Counted from the stretch's first letter, positions 35,600 through 47,236 are shown. The stretch: DNA of 64,000 nt from Mya arenaria (GCF_026914265.1 NC_069136.1:37924362-37988361), one strand, 5' to 3'. Notes: a model not told the origin generated them from the letters alone. Program-made: numbers and translations.

Positions 35600-36665
35600 G
35601 GACATATCATATGGACAACAATTAAGGGACGTTGCCAATTGAAGCTTGTCGTTAGATAACAGAAATTTCGCCTTAGGGTTGTTGCAAGCTGGGATATGTG
35701 TATCTGACTTCGCATGTAAATTTGGAGTTCATGAATGAGCTGTTTTTCGTCTGCAAGCCCGATTCCAAGAAACGGGCAGCGTTATGGACAGGCAGCGGTC
35801 AGTAAGAACTCGTAAAACGACGCCACGCGAAGATCGGTATATTGTGACGTCATATTGACGTCATCGTTTCATGGTCGCCCAAAAGCTTGCGGTCGACTAA
35901 AAAACTGTCACAGAAACAATTCTTCAATTTTAAGGACCTGTAACCGCCTAAAGGTCGCGCAACTTCGTGCTCGTCGCCCTTACACCGACATACCGTTGAC
36001 TGCACGTCACCGTGCAGAACGTCTAAATAGGGCACGCCAACATGTTGGCTGTACTTGAAGGCATTTGAACCGGATAATCTTCAAGTATGAATCAAAGTTA
36101 AAACTACTAAAGGCAGATTGTAGTATCCGTGTATCGAGACGAAAGGTTGGACGACTGGAACCTGGATCAAAACGACGAGTAATTAATGACCGCGAACTGT
36201 CCAAAAGACTGATTGGCATTTACAGGGCTCTGCTGGCCTTGCTCTTCTGGAGGATAGTGAAGCTTACCTCGTTGGTCCATAACTAAAGACAGTACGTGGA
36301 ATCTTAATGATGCTCGCTCTTGTAATGGAATCGTTGTTCACGTCAGTGTACCGAACATAGCTAACCTTCATGCTGACGTTTTACAGCAAAATAAAGCGCG
36401 CTGCCATACTGCACGTTTTACACAGAGCGTTTTGGCGGGACGTAACATTTATTCTCTTGATTGGCCTGCCAAATCACCTGATTTCTTACCGAGCGTAAAG
36501 TACGTAACATATATGACATCAACAGCTTTGTATCTTGTGGACCTTGAGCGGGCATTGCACGAGGACGGAGGGCGAGTACACCACTTCACGTTATAAGAAC
36601 ATTAATACACAGTATGAGTCTTCGGTGTGTAGCTGATATTGATACAGGGGTGGCCACACGATATA
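35600..36665 (+). pseudogene. Tc1/mariner-type transposase pseudogene
   Basis: Broken + strand frames match the usual order of a Tc1-family transposase. RQRSVRTRKTTPREDRY lies at about 35790-35840 (the RSGRPR-TT-R-DRYI linker after the DNA-binding domain). LRARRPYTDIPLTARHRAER and RARQHVG are at about 35958-36050. The FKYESKLKLLKADCSIRVSR stretch at about 36078-36137 is the strand around the first catalytic Asp (the S-DES-F-L region). QQNKARCHTAR at about 36387-36420 matches the QQDNAR-HTA motif, with Asp replaced by Lys. DWPAKSPDFLP at about 36456 is the LPWPAKSPDLNP motif, and GWPHDIY-like sequence near 36645 matches the terminal GGHTRY. Frameshifts and stops throughout show it is inactive. 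Terminal inverted repeats were not located. Confidence 0.85.
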
Positions 36666-37301
36666 TTGAATTTGGCAAATTTTTCTTTTATTTAGACACC
36701 CATTTTAAACGTGTAATGTTAAAAACTGGAATGAGATGGTATTTTCTGTTTATATTGTTTACAAATGTTGGATAAACTATTTACTTTACAGCGCATGTGC
36801 ATAGTTGGGGCGAAGGTTTTAAAAATCACCAAATTTTGCATACTTCTACTATAATAAGACATGACGTTTAAAACAAGTGCGGAGAACAATCCTGAGAGGC
36901 CGACTGCCTTATGAAATAGAGGCCCTTTAGAGGGCCCTGGGATATAAAAGGAGTTTCTGTAATGAATGGTAGTTTATTTCACATTTTGTCACAAATTCGT
37001 TTTTTTTTGTGATCAGCAGCACAGTTAACATATGTTTGATATGGTAAGCCAATTAGTTAATCTTTATATTGTTATTTCCCAAAATATTCCACAGGGTATA
37101 AGTACAGACTTAACTTTTTTTCTTTTGAGTAGATCTTTATATTAATATAAGAAAATATAAAAGTTCTTAATTCCACTTCAGTGCATAATTATTGATCCAT
37201 ATAATTAATGTACATTAAATCAGGGGAACTTAATCAGTTATCAAAATAGTTCATTATTGAACGCGTTACCTCCCATGCATCGTACATCTCCGATCTAAGT
37301 T
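36666..37301. other. AT-rich intergenic DNA
   Basis: Nothing supported. Flanks the Tc1 remnant and may include its degraded 3' end. Confidence 0.45.
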
Positions 37302-37622
37302 GAAAGATGCACTCTAACTCCCAAATAAGTTTTACCACAATAAATACAATTGCTTTAAAATACCAAAAAGGCTGAAAGGTGCAGAAAACACTATATTTCT
37401 TCCTTATAAGACGATAGTAGATCGCACTAAATCTTTTAGCACTCACCAATTATTTAATATTTTTGCGTTTTCAGCTATTAAATACACGGTTACACTTTTG
37501 TTATCAGTTATTAATATTCTCCAAAAATGCATTATCTAGTAAGTAGTTAAAGGTTTATCACTCAAAATTTGTGTTTGTTATACATGTGTATGTATTGATT
37601 TTGAATAAGAGTGTCACTTTAA
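37302..37622. mobile_element. MITE-like element, family B, copy 3
   Basis: GAAAGATGCACTCTAACTCCC to GAATAAGAGTGTCACTTTAA, about 320 bp. Collinear with the copy at 20318, but lacks about 50 bp of that copy's interior. Confidence 0.8.
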
Positions 37623-37747
37623 CTTTTTTTACGTGAAATGATATTCTAAACGTTGGGTTTTAAAATTATAGTGTTTTGTCTTTGAAGGTGTGGCCAGGAT
37701 GCTTATAAGCCCGATCTATTCAACGTATGTTTTTTTATTTATCCAAA

Positions 37748-37929
37748 TACAGTCGAAACCCGTTGGCTCGATATCGCTTGGCTCGAATTCCTCGTTGGCT
37801 CGAACTGGATGGATGTAAAAGACCGATTTTGTTTTACTCTTTGTAAGCATGCCGCTTTGCTCGATATTCGCGAGGCTCGAAGTATTTTGGCCGGTCCCTG
37901 CGACATCGATCCAACGGGGTTCGACTGTA
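37748..37929. mobile_element. TCGAA-rich palindromic MITE, family D, copy 2
   Basis: TACAGTCGAAACCCGTTGGC to AACGGGGTTCGACTGTA, with interior GGCTCGAATTCCTCGTTGG and GATTTTGTTTTACTCTTTGT shared with copy 3. It splits or adjoins a repeated flank: CCCGATCTATTCAACGTATG at about 37711 and CCCGGTCTATTCAATGCATG at about 38037. Confidence 0.88.
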
Positions 37930-38489
37930 AATATCAATATAGGGGAACTGAACGCGTTACCCCCAATTTGTCATGCATCAGATGTTGTGATTTAAGTCTT
38001 ATTCGTGTTTTTGGACGGGGGCCATTATGCCTTTAAACCCGGTCTATTCAATGCATGTTTTTTTTTCTGGGATATACGGGTCAATGAAAACCATATCGGG
38101 TGAGGGCGAAGCTTGAGCCCGAATATGGTTTCCTGAGCCCTGTAAATCCAATACCGTATACCCCCTGGACTTCCAGAGCGGTGGGTGTAATTTTCACCTT
38201 TACACCGGGTTGCCATTACATACGATACCGCAATTCATTTCCGTGCAGGTTTCACGATGCGGTGTAAGTGGATAATTTACTCCGAGTATGTGAAATTTGG
38301 TCCGGGACGGAGGAAGGGAAGAAACAAGGATGTGGAATTCGAACCTCGCGTGTTTTGTAGCAAACAATCATGTGTATAAAAAAGATGCACCGAACTAAAA
38401 ATTAGATCTCGCGTCTTCTACATGAAAATTCAGGATGTGAACTCATATGAATTTCTGCATTATATAATCTGAAAAAAAGATCCCGTGTT

Positions 38490-38790
38490 ACGCTTTTACG
38501 CCCCCCCCCCCCGGTCCGGGGGTATACCGGGGATAGCGGGGGAAATATGCCTTGTTTTTACCTTCCATGTGGCCGGCCGCAGTGCCGAGTGAATGCGCTG
38601 GTTTTGTTTTCGCGCCGAAAATAGCAGGGAATGGGCCTTACCTATGATGTCCCTGAGGTGCGGGGGCATTTTCGGGGATTTTACTAGCAATTTGTCTTCA
38701 CAGGGCGGGGATTTCACCTGAGACTGGCTGGACCGAAAGTCAAAAGCCCACTTTTCACCGGACCTAGGGGGCCGTGGTTATAATTGACTG
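38490..38790. repeat. unclassified GC-rich interspersed repeat
   Basis: A C run, then CCGGTCCGGGGGTATACCGG, then GC-rich DNA ending CCGGACCTAGGGGGCCGTGG and TTGACTGGTGCATTATG. The CCGG(T/A)CC(G/T)-GGGG motifs at both ends are inverted, suggesting a transposon end pair. A 73-codon minus-strand frame over it is not supported as a gene. Family not identified. Confidence 0.5.
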
Positions 38791-39647
38791 GTGCATTATG
38801 TTTTAAATAATTCAAAATAAACAATACTCATAAGGGGCATATAAAAAGGTTAAAATCAAATAATAAATTCATTGAACCAATAAAGCGGCCGTAAATTTGA
38901 AAGTTTTCAAATTAAATATGCATAAAAATGACACAGCATGGAACACGGGCGTTCAATGTAAATTTGTTTTCGCTGTTATTGTTGCGTTCAGCAGGACATT
39001 TATTTAATTTATCTGTCATAAATGTTGGCACATGAGTTTGTGTTATAATTTAGCCCATCGACGAAATGTCGTGACAGCTGGAATATTGAAATTCTTCACC
39101 AAATCAGGAAAAAATAGCAAAAAAAAGAAAACAAAGAAATGTACAAATATCAAAATAATGTTTTGTCCAATGGGAAGGCAGTATTTCTTAAGTTTTCTAA
39201 TACATTTATTTCATCAAATCAACAGTCAGCCGTTATTGATTTTAATCAAGTGAAGCGGTAGATATCAACAGTGACTGGCCCAGTTAGTGGGTAGTTTACA
39301 CAATATAATTAGACCACTTAACAAGTTAAAGATGTTTGGTATGACCTTACACAAAATAAATTTTTGAAACCATTTATTTTTGTTAGTAAATACTTACAGT
39401 ATTTAACCATTACTTTAAATTGATTATTTTAGTTAATTTCGGGAGAAGATGCTTTACTTGCACTGTCCATTAAGGGCAGTTAAAGGGGCGTGGTTCATTT
39501 GTTTATACTTAGAGATAAACTAAACAAATAACTGGTTGATTAAGGCCTCTTGGAAGTTTGTTATTGTCATTTACCTACACCAAAGAGTACCGACAAAAAT
39601 TATGACTTTTTTAATATATCTTCCAATAAGCGACAGCTACAGTCGAA

Positions 39648-39815
39648 ACCCATTGGCTCGATATCGCTTGGTTCGATTTCTTCGTTGGCTCGAACTGGAT
39701 ATAAAAAACGATTTTGTTTTACTCTTTGTAAGCAGTCCCACTTAGCTCGATATTCGCGAGGCTCGAAGTATTTTGGCCGGTCCCTGCGATATCGAGCCAA
39801 TGGGTTTCGACTGTA
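39648..39815. mobile_element. TCGAA-rich palindromic MITE, family D, copy 3
   Basis: TACAGTCGAAACCCATTGGC to CAATGGGTTTCGACTGTA. Closely related to copy 2, sharing GTTTTACTCTTTGTAAGCA and GGCCGGTCCCTGCGA. Immediate flanks GACAGC and GCTGTGG extend the palindrome. Confidence 0.88.
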
Positions 39816-39931
39816 GCTGTGGCTTTTATTCTAATCAATAACAATGTACATAAAAATGTTGACAACTACAGTTCAATGATCACAGTTATATATTAAGTGA
39901 AACAGTCTCAGAGGAGTTGTGTACCATGGTA

Positions 39932-40095
39932 TACAGTCGAAATATGTCGAACTTCGTTATCTCGATGTTCTGGTTATGTCAATTTTATTGTTGAATGTAT
40001 TGGTTTGAGTTATAGACTTTTTTATATGTCGTTTATTTCGAATGTTCGTTATCTCGAAGTATTTCGCGACTTCGACAAAGCGAGTTTTGAATGTA
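39932..40095. mobile_element. TCGAA-type palindromic MITE, divergent family D relative
   Basis: Begins TACAGTCGAAATATGTCGAA and carries TTCGTTATCTCGATGTTC mirrored by GTTCGTTATCTCGAAGT. Ends with GACTTCGACAAAGCGAG and TTTGAATGTA. Same design as family D, but with TTATCTCGA in place of TGGCTCGA. Confidence 0.7.
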
Positions 40096-40417
40096 ATTGA
40101 TACTTACCACGACTGCAGACCCTAAATACCTTAATTCGTCTTGCTATCGGCAACATTTTTCTTCTTTTTATTATTAAACTTCAAAGAAAAGTTCATGTCT
40201 CATGTAACATCTACATAAGGATATGTTTTTACAACTTTGCAGAATTGTTTATATTTAAAAACATACCCCCCAGCGTATGTTCCTTGAAAATATATAATAG
40301 CTTTTAAATGCTGAAATGCTAAATTGTTAACGCTGTATAATCGTTGTAAGATAAAATTGTTAAAGTAAAAACAATCAAGAATTGAATAGCTGTTAACAAA
40401 TGAGTTACTAACTAAAT

Positions 40418-40709
40418 TGATATTTTACTTGCTTCAAACAGACCCTATGTAAATGTTTGCTCGAAACACCGCGGGATTCCGGAGCAGTCAACAGTTTTCA
40501 GGAATGTTGGCGCCCGACGTCCGGGTGTCACAGACGCTTGTCAATATGTTCCCGGGGCGCTTGCAGCACGGCGTGCGCGGACCTTCTTTACGGCACACGC
40601 CTTAGTGTACAAAAGCACCGTGTCTTACTTTAATATTCGATGTTTACTTTCCTCTTTTTTTGTTATCAACAAAGGCAGAGTTTATCGCAGTGTGCTTATT
40701 GTTTGAGCT
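40418..40709 (+). other. open stretch without ATG, possible exon
   Basis: A GC-rich island in AT-rich DNA. One + frame is open for 97 codons, including SKHRGIPEQSTVFRNVGARR and DACQYVPGALAARRARTFF. TTGCTTCAAACAG ending 40441 could serve as a 3' splice site. No family recognised, no clear donor. It may be a transposon fragment or chance. Confidence 0.2.
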
Positions 40710-40935
40710 TATGTCGCATAATTTAATAATGTAATAAGTTTGTAAACTATTGAATCAATTATGTCTGTCAGGAGAGGAGGGGTGAAAAGTGCAATTAAGA
40801 AAAAATATCAATGTGTGAGTCATTTTAAAAAGTACATTTGTCCTCCCATAATATGTTTTCGATTTTCATTTTTGATTTCCTTCGGACAGATAGTTCGATT
40901 CGAACCGGAAAACCCCCTGATATATCGTATAAGTG

Positions 40936-41358
40936 CAGTAGGCAATATGGGTCCCATGCCCCCGAAGAACACCATTTTGTTTTTTGCATGAAGTTACGGA
41001 ATGAAGTCTGAAGTTTCATATTTTCGATGTTCCCAGATTTTTTTTTTTCCAAATATGCTTTAAATGCAAGATGGCCGCCAAGATTGCCGCCATAAAATGA
41101 AAATAAACCCTTTTTCATAAGCTCCCTCTCAGTTACTCCATGTAGAAGTGTATTAAATGAGGCACATCCTTTAAAAAAACGGGTTATTTTCATTTTATAG
41201 CGGCCATGTTGGCGGCCATCTTGATTTTATAACTTTATTGGAATTTTTTTTTTTTGGGAACATCAAAAAAAATAAATAAACTTCAAACATCATTTATTCA
41301 TGTCATGCATTAAACAAAATGATGTTCTTTGGGGGTACGGGACTTCTCTTGCCTACTA
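40936..41358. mobile_element. foldback element E with long inverted arms
   Basis: AGTAGGCAA at the left mirrors TTGCCTACT at the right. The arms then carry CCCCGAAGAACACCATTTTG against CAAAATGATGTTCTTTGGGG, GATGTTCCCAGA against TTTGGGAACATC, and GATGGCCGCCA against TGGCGGCCATC. The loop centre is near 41140. About 420 bp, no coding capacity. Confidence 0.85.
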
Positions 41359-41974
41359 AATTATACTGGTATGGTAAAGTTGGAGACCTGACGACATTTT
41401 TTAAAAAATAACGTTTCTTTTTTTGTTTTGTTTTAAATTTCATGTATTTCTGGTCTATATTGAACAGATTCCGAATTTGAATGTCGTGTTCGCTCAACGA
41501 ACGAATATGTTCAAAATTTATATGTCGAGCTGGTTCGAACTGTCGTATGCAATGCTCCGCGACATTACAACGTAAATATTTGCCCATATATTAAATGTAC
41601 TTCTCAATATTGTATAAGTACATGAATGATTAAACCTTACAAATAATTTACAAAGGGGACGAAAATTTAAACAAACTAAAGTAAATGAACTATGGGGGAT
41701 TTAACTGTGATCAGATTAGATGACTAGTATTGATAAGTATAATCTGTATACCACATTTAAGCCACTGTGGGAATCATACATTGAAATGGAACTGATCTTA
41801 TCTTTTTTTCTTTGATATGATTTGTTTTGAGTTCTAATTTGATCATTAAAATAACAAACACTATTATATAAACATTTTAGATCAAGACTTTACGAATTCG
41901 TCTACTCAGCTATTAATTATATTACATTTTTGTCACTGTACTGTATATAACTCGAATATACGCGTTTTCATGTA

Positions 41975-42386
41975 TACAGCCGAACCTGATTGGCTCGAAT
42001 TCGCTTGGGTCGAATTCTCGTTAGCTCGAACTCGCTTGGCTCGAATTCCTCATTGGCTTGAACCGGATGTAAAGGATCGATTTCTTTATACTGAAGGAAA
42101 GCATTCAACTACCTCTTGGGTGAGAGGCGAGCACCTACACTACAAGTCCACTCGAATACACTGAAAACTACTTGTGATAAACGATTGATAGAACCATATT
42201 TGTACATGCAGTCGAACTTCGTTGGCTCGAACTCCCAAGGACCTGCAAAATACCTCGAGTCTCGAAAAATTCGAGCGAAGCTGGAATGCTTAGCTTCCGT
42301 ATAAAGCAATCGATCTTTTACATCTAGTTCGAGCCAACGAGGAATTCGAGCCAACGAGGAATTCGAGCCAACGGGGATCGGCTGTA
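41975..42386. mobile_element. two family D MITEs, the first truncated
   Basis: The first starts TACAGCCGAACCTGATTGGC and is cut off near 42110. The second runs from about 42203 (CATGCAGTCGAACTTCGTTG) to CAACGGGGATCGGCTGTA at 42386. Both contain blocks of GGCTCGAATTCCTC or its complement GAGGAATTCGAGCC. Confidence 0.8.
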
Positions 42387-43244
42387 TTTTATCGAAAAAC
42401 ATGACATATTCATATATTGACTATAGTAACGTGTGATGCAGACGGTTTCTTAATTCAATGTCGTCTGTACTTTGAGCTATTTCAATATTCAGGAGTGGTT
42501 TGTACGCCCCGCTTCTGCGTATATATAGTTTGTGTTCGATGTTACAAACATGCTTTAGAGTAATACAAGTACCGTTTTTGCTATAAAGTTTTGTTTGAAT
42601 CGCAAAAATCCTGTGCTCGTTAACGTCTCAAGTTTATATGGCTGCCATTGTTAGACGTTAAGATACAATTAACTCCAAAACATGACTTCCCACGAAGATA
42701 ATACCTAGTATATAAGTCATACATTTAAGCAATTACATACGTCTCTCATTCATCTAACAATCACTTCAAGGAGAAACGTAGATTTAAACAAGATTTCTTT
42801 AATCCCCTTTTGTTTTCAAGTTGAGTCTTAAATACTCAAGTGTCCTTACTGTATTTGATAGGTACAACTTAAGACTGACACTTTAGTATTTGATATTTCA
42901 TGCGAAAGGGCTTACGGTGACTCCGATCAGAAAGTCTGTGATTGTAAATGCTCGGGATTAGCTAACCGCTTGAGATAGATTAAAGGGACTATTTTTATGG
43001 AGGATCAACGGCCGCTGAGCCGTCAAGAGGTTGAATTTAATGCAACTTTGGCAGATTTATTACAAATTGTTAAATTCTCACACCAGGAGCTCTATATGAC
43101 ACTAAAACCTCCGACAGTTTTGTTTTACACTGATTGGTATATTGTTTGGTAATGGATTACATTGGAGACGACAGAATTTTCTCACCAGGAGGGATGAAGT
43201 TATTAAATATTCAGTATATACATTGTTTGTCCACATATTATTGA
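42387..43244. other. AT-rich intergenic DNA
   Basis: No gene. A repeated phrase TTTTCTCACCAGGAGG / AAATTCTCACACCAGGAGC at about 43173 and 43071 suggests a small internal duplication. Confidence 0.45.
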
Positions 43245-43970
43245 TTTAAAGCTGCACTCTTACAGATTGAACGTTTTGACAGCATTTTTATTTTTTTGTC
43301 TTGGAACGAACCAATTTTTGTGAAAAAGCATGGGAACCAGTTATATAAGAGTGCTGACAAAAAATCAGATGGCAGATTTTTATATTCAAGTTCAAAAATT
43401 GATGTTTCATGCATTTTTCTTACACCGTTAGTAACGGTTTAAGCCATAAAACATTAATTTTCGAACGGAAATATGAAAATCTGCGATCTGATCTTTTGTC
43501 AGCAATCTTTTATCATTGGTTTGCAGATATTTACGCAAAAATTTGCTCTTTCCAAGAAAAAAAATAAAAAAAAGTTGTCAAAACGTTCAATCTGTGGGAG
43601 TGCACTCTCACTAATGGACCGTTTCAACACCCTTTTGTGTTTTGTCTTTGAAGTTAGAATGAAACAATTTTTGCGTAATTGTCTGAAAACCAGTGATGAA
43701 GACTAAGAATCAGATCGCAGTTTTTCATATTTTCGTCCGAAAATTGATGTTTTATGCCGGTGGAATCATTTTTCTTAAAGTGTTAGTAATGCTTTTAGCC
43801 AAAAAACTTCAATTTTTGAACGTAAATATTAAAAACTGCGATCTGATATTTTGTCAACAGTCTTATATTACTGGTTTCCAGATATTTACGTAAAAATAAG
43901 TTCATTCCATGACAAAAAAAAGTAAAAAAAAAGTTGTCAAAACGTTCAATCTGTGATAGTGCAGCTTTAA
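43245..43970. mobile_element. two fused foldback elements, family A, copies 3 and 4
   Basis: Copy 3 runs from GATTTAAAGCTGCACTCTTA to CAATCTGTGGGAGTGCA at about 43604. Copy 4 begins in the same GTGCACTCTCACTAATGGAC and ends CAATCTGTGATAGTGCAGCTTTAA. They share a boundary sequence, as expected if one inserted into the end of the other or they arose by tandem duplication. The centre of copy 3 is the perfect palindrome ACCGTTAGTAACGGT at 43424-43438. Confidence 0.86.
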
Positions 43971-44169
43971 CACTGTTTCTTATAACTTACAAAACACATT
44001 GACCTTAAACTGAATTTGCTAGGAATAATCTGTTAGGCGACCATAAATAAATTGCTGGATTTTCATCCCCGGCCGCCCCATCCTTTTCCGACATACCTTA
44101 ATTGTTTAGACTCAAATAAAAATGTGGAACTAGGGTCCGTTTTTGCGTATCGGTCTTGTATTGTAACGG

Positions 44170-46275
44170 CATCACTCAGCTACATAGCTCCGGTCAGCGG
44201 TGATACAGCAGTATAACAACGGCGGCGTTTCGGTATATCTCCGGTCAGCGGTGATACAGCGGTAGAACAACGGCGGTGTTTTGGTATAGCTCCGGTCACC
44301 GTAAATACGGGCGTATAACAACGGCGGCGTTTCAGTATAGCTCCGGTCAGCGGTGATACAGCGGTAGAACAACGGCGGCGTTTCAGTATAGCTCCGGTCA
44401 GCGGTGATACAGCAGTAGACCAACGGCGACGTTTCGGTATATCTCCGGTCAGCGGTGATACAGCGGTAGAACAACGGCGGCGTTTTGGTATAGCTCCGGT
44501 CAGCGGTGATACAGCAGTAGACCAACGGCGGCGTTTCGGTATATCTCCGGTCAGCGGTGATACAGCGGTAGAACAACGGCGGCGTTTTGGTATAGCTCCG
44601 GTCACCGTAAATACGGGCGTATAACAACGGCGGCGTTTCAGTATAGCTCCGGTCAGCGGTGATACAGCGGTAGAACAACGGCGGCATTTTGGTATAGCTC
44701 CGGTCAGCGGTGATACAGCAGTAGACCAACGGCGGCGTTTCGGTATATCTCCTGTCAGCGGTGATACAGCGGTAGAACAACGGCGGTGTTTTTGGTATAG
44801 CTCCGGTCACCATAAATACGGGCGAATAACAACGGCGGCGTTTCAGTATAGCTCCGGTCAGCGGTGATACAGCGGTAGAACAACGGCGGCGTTTTGGTAT
44901 AGCTCCGGTCAGCGGTGATACAGCAGTAGACCAACGGCGGCGTTTCGGTATAGCTCCGGTCAGCGGTGATACAGCGGTATAACAACGGCGGCGTTTTGGT
45001 ATAGCTCCGGTCACCGTAAATACGGGCGTATAATAACAGCGGCGTTTCAGTATAGCTCCGTTCAGCGGTGATAAAGCGGTAGAACAACGTCGTTGCTTCG
45101 GTATAGCTCCGGTCAGCGATGATACAGCGGTAGACCAACGGCATCACTCCGTTATAAAGCTCCGGTCAGCAGTGATACAGCTATAGAAGATCGGCGTCAC
45201 TTCGCTATATAGCTCCGGTCAGCGGTGATACAGCGGTAGAACAACGGCATCACTCCGCTATATGGCTCCGGTCAGCGGTGATACAGCGGTAGAACAACGG
45301 CATCACTCCGCTGGATAGCTCCGGTCAGCGGTGATACAGCGGTAGAACAACGGCATCACTCCGCTATATAGCTCCGGTCAGCGGTGATACAGCGGTAGAA
45401 CAACGGCATCACTCTGCTGGATAGCTCCGGTCAGCGGTGATACAGCGGTAGAACAACGGCATCACTCCGCTATATAGCTCCGGTCAGCGGTGATACAGCG
45501 GTAGAACAACGGCATCACTCTGCTGGATAGCTCCGGTCAGCGGTGATACAGCGGTAGAACAACGGCATCACTCCGCTATATAGCTCCGGTCAGCGGTGAT
45601 ACAGCGGTAGAACAACGGCATCACTCCGCTATGTAGCTCCGGTCAGCGGTGATACAGCGGTAGAACAACGGCATCACTCCGCTATGTAGCTCCGGTCAGC
45701 GGTGATACAGCGGTAGAACAACGGCATCACTCCGCTATGTAGCTCCGGTCAGCGGTGATACATCTGTAGAACAACGGCATCACTCCGCTATGTAGCTCCG
45801 GTCAGCGGTGATACATCTGTAGAACAACGGCATCACTCCGCTATGTAGCTCCGGTCAGCGGTGATACATCTGTAGAACAACGGCATCACTCCGCTATGTA
45901 GCTCCGGTCAGCGGTGATACAGCGGTAGAACAACAGCATCACTCCGCTATGTAGCTCCGGTCAGCGGTGATACAGCGGTAGAACAACGGCATCACTCCGC
46001 TATATAGCTCCGGTCAGCGGTGATACAGCGGTAGAACAACGGCATCACTCAGCTATATAGCTCCGGTCAGCGGTGATACAGCGGTAGAACAACGGCATCA
46101 CTCAGCTATATAGCTCCGGTCAGCGGTGATACAGCGGTAGAACAACAGCATCACTCCGCTATGTAGCTCCGGTCAGCGGTGATACAGCGGTAGAACAACG
46201 GCATCACTCCGCTATATAGCTCCGGTCAGCGTAGATACAGCGGTAGAACAACGGCGGCATTTCGGTATACATCGG
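44170..46275. repeat. 51/53-bp minisatellite with higher-order structure
   Basis: About 40 units sharing AGCTCCGGTCAGCGGTGATA and CAGCGGTAGAACAACGGC. In 44210-45060 units are 51 bp and end GGCGTTTCGGTAT. In 45110-46230 they are 53 bp and end ATCACTCCGCTATAT. A variant monomer (TCACCGTAAATACGGGCGT) recurs at 44296, 44602, 44807 and 45011, i.e. after 306, 205 and 204 bp, so blocks of four to six monomers were copied. The 51-bp part leaves minus-strand frames open up to 280 codons; I reject them as genes. Confidence 0.96.
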
Positions 46276-47170
46276 TGACAGAGAAGTCACTGTAGCATTT
46301 TGTTAGCGCATCGGCCATTACGCCGGTGCTTATTAACATCGGTGTTAGTGCGGCCAGTTTTTTGTTCTACCCTTTATTTGAAGCTCCGATGATTTTCCCG
46401 CCGTTATTTATTGCGTGCTCAGGTTGAGGTTTGCAAGCTACATCGGTAGATTATGATATGCCCTTATTATCTAGAACCGGACGTAGACATGTCGTTTAGT
46501 CGTAATATATACGTCACTCGGGTTGGGTTTGTGTTAGGGTGAATGGGTGGCAAATAGAAGTCGCCTTTTTAAATACTTATATAACTAGATGTGCCATTTT
46601 TATACCTTCTACATGTTTTTTTATAGACACCATCTTTCTAGTGTTACCCTTTTTCACTTTGCATGCTTTAGATTATCAAGTAGGTCTCTTGGTGAGTAAT
46701 TACTAATGTATAAATTTTTCTCACTTGATTTCGAATTGATTGAAAGAGTTGAAAAGACCTTCGAGGGGTCGCTGCTATTTATAAAATATGTCGGTCCCGA
46801 AACTTTATACCAAGGGAACAATCCTAGGAATAGTGTTGCACCTATAGGAGTGATTTTAAAGAAATATCACAGATCGCTGAGGGTCATATGACATTATAAG
46901 GACTGACCAGTCAGCCCCTGAAGGTAGATATGGACCGAGCCGTTTGCCGGGGTCCATTCACCTTCGGGAGCTAATTGGCCGGTCCTCATAATTTCATACG
47001 GCCTGAAGTCGTGTACATGTATCACATTTCTTATATCACATATAACAAAAGATTTAAAGTTACCATTCATTATTTTAAAGCGCTTTTGATACGTTTTATT
47101 GAACAACGCAAATAATGTTTACTTGCGACATGATTTCTCCGTTAAAAAATCGCAAGACGCAATCGCCAGT
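46276..47170. other. intergenic DNA with one imperfect hairpin
   Basis: No gene. At 46898-46990 GGACTGACCAGTCAGCCCCT (then GAAGGT) mirrors ACCTTCGGGAGCTAATTGGC (then CGGTCC), a foldback of about 90 bp. Confidence 0.5.
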
Positions 47171-47174
47171 TTAT

Positions 47175-47236
47175 TGACGTCAGCGGTCCATATAATATTT
47201 TTGCCGAGGTCGGGACCGGCTGGACCGCTGACGTCA
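47175..47236. repeat. perfect 16-bp inverted repeat carrying TGACGTCA
   Basis: TGACGTCAGCGGTCCA at 47175-47190 and its exact reverse complement TGGACCGCTGACGTCA at 47221-47236, separated by 30 bp. The similarity extends outwards (GCCAGTTTAT against ATAAAACGGG). Each arm contains a CRE-type octamer. It may be a small MITE. Confidence 0.85.

Noticed and set aside
44172..45147. 280-codon minus-strand frame in the 51-bp array
   Set aside because: Open only where monomers are 51 bp. Ends as soon as 53-bp monomers begin, which shows unit length controls it.
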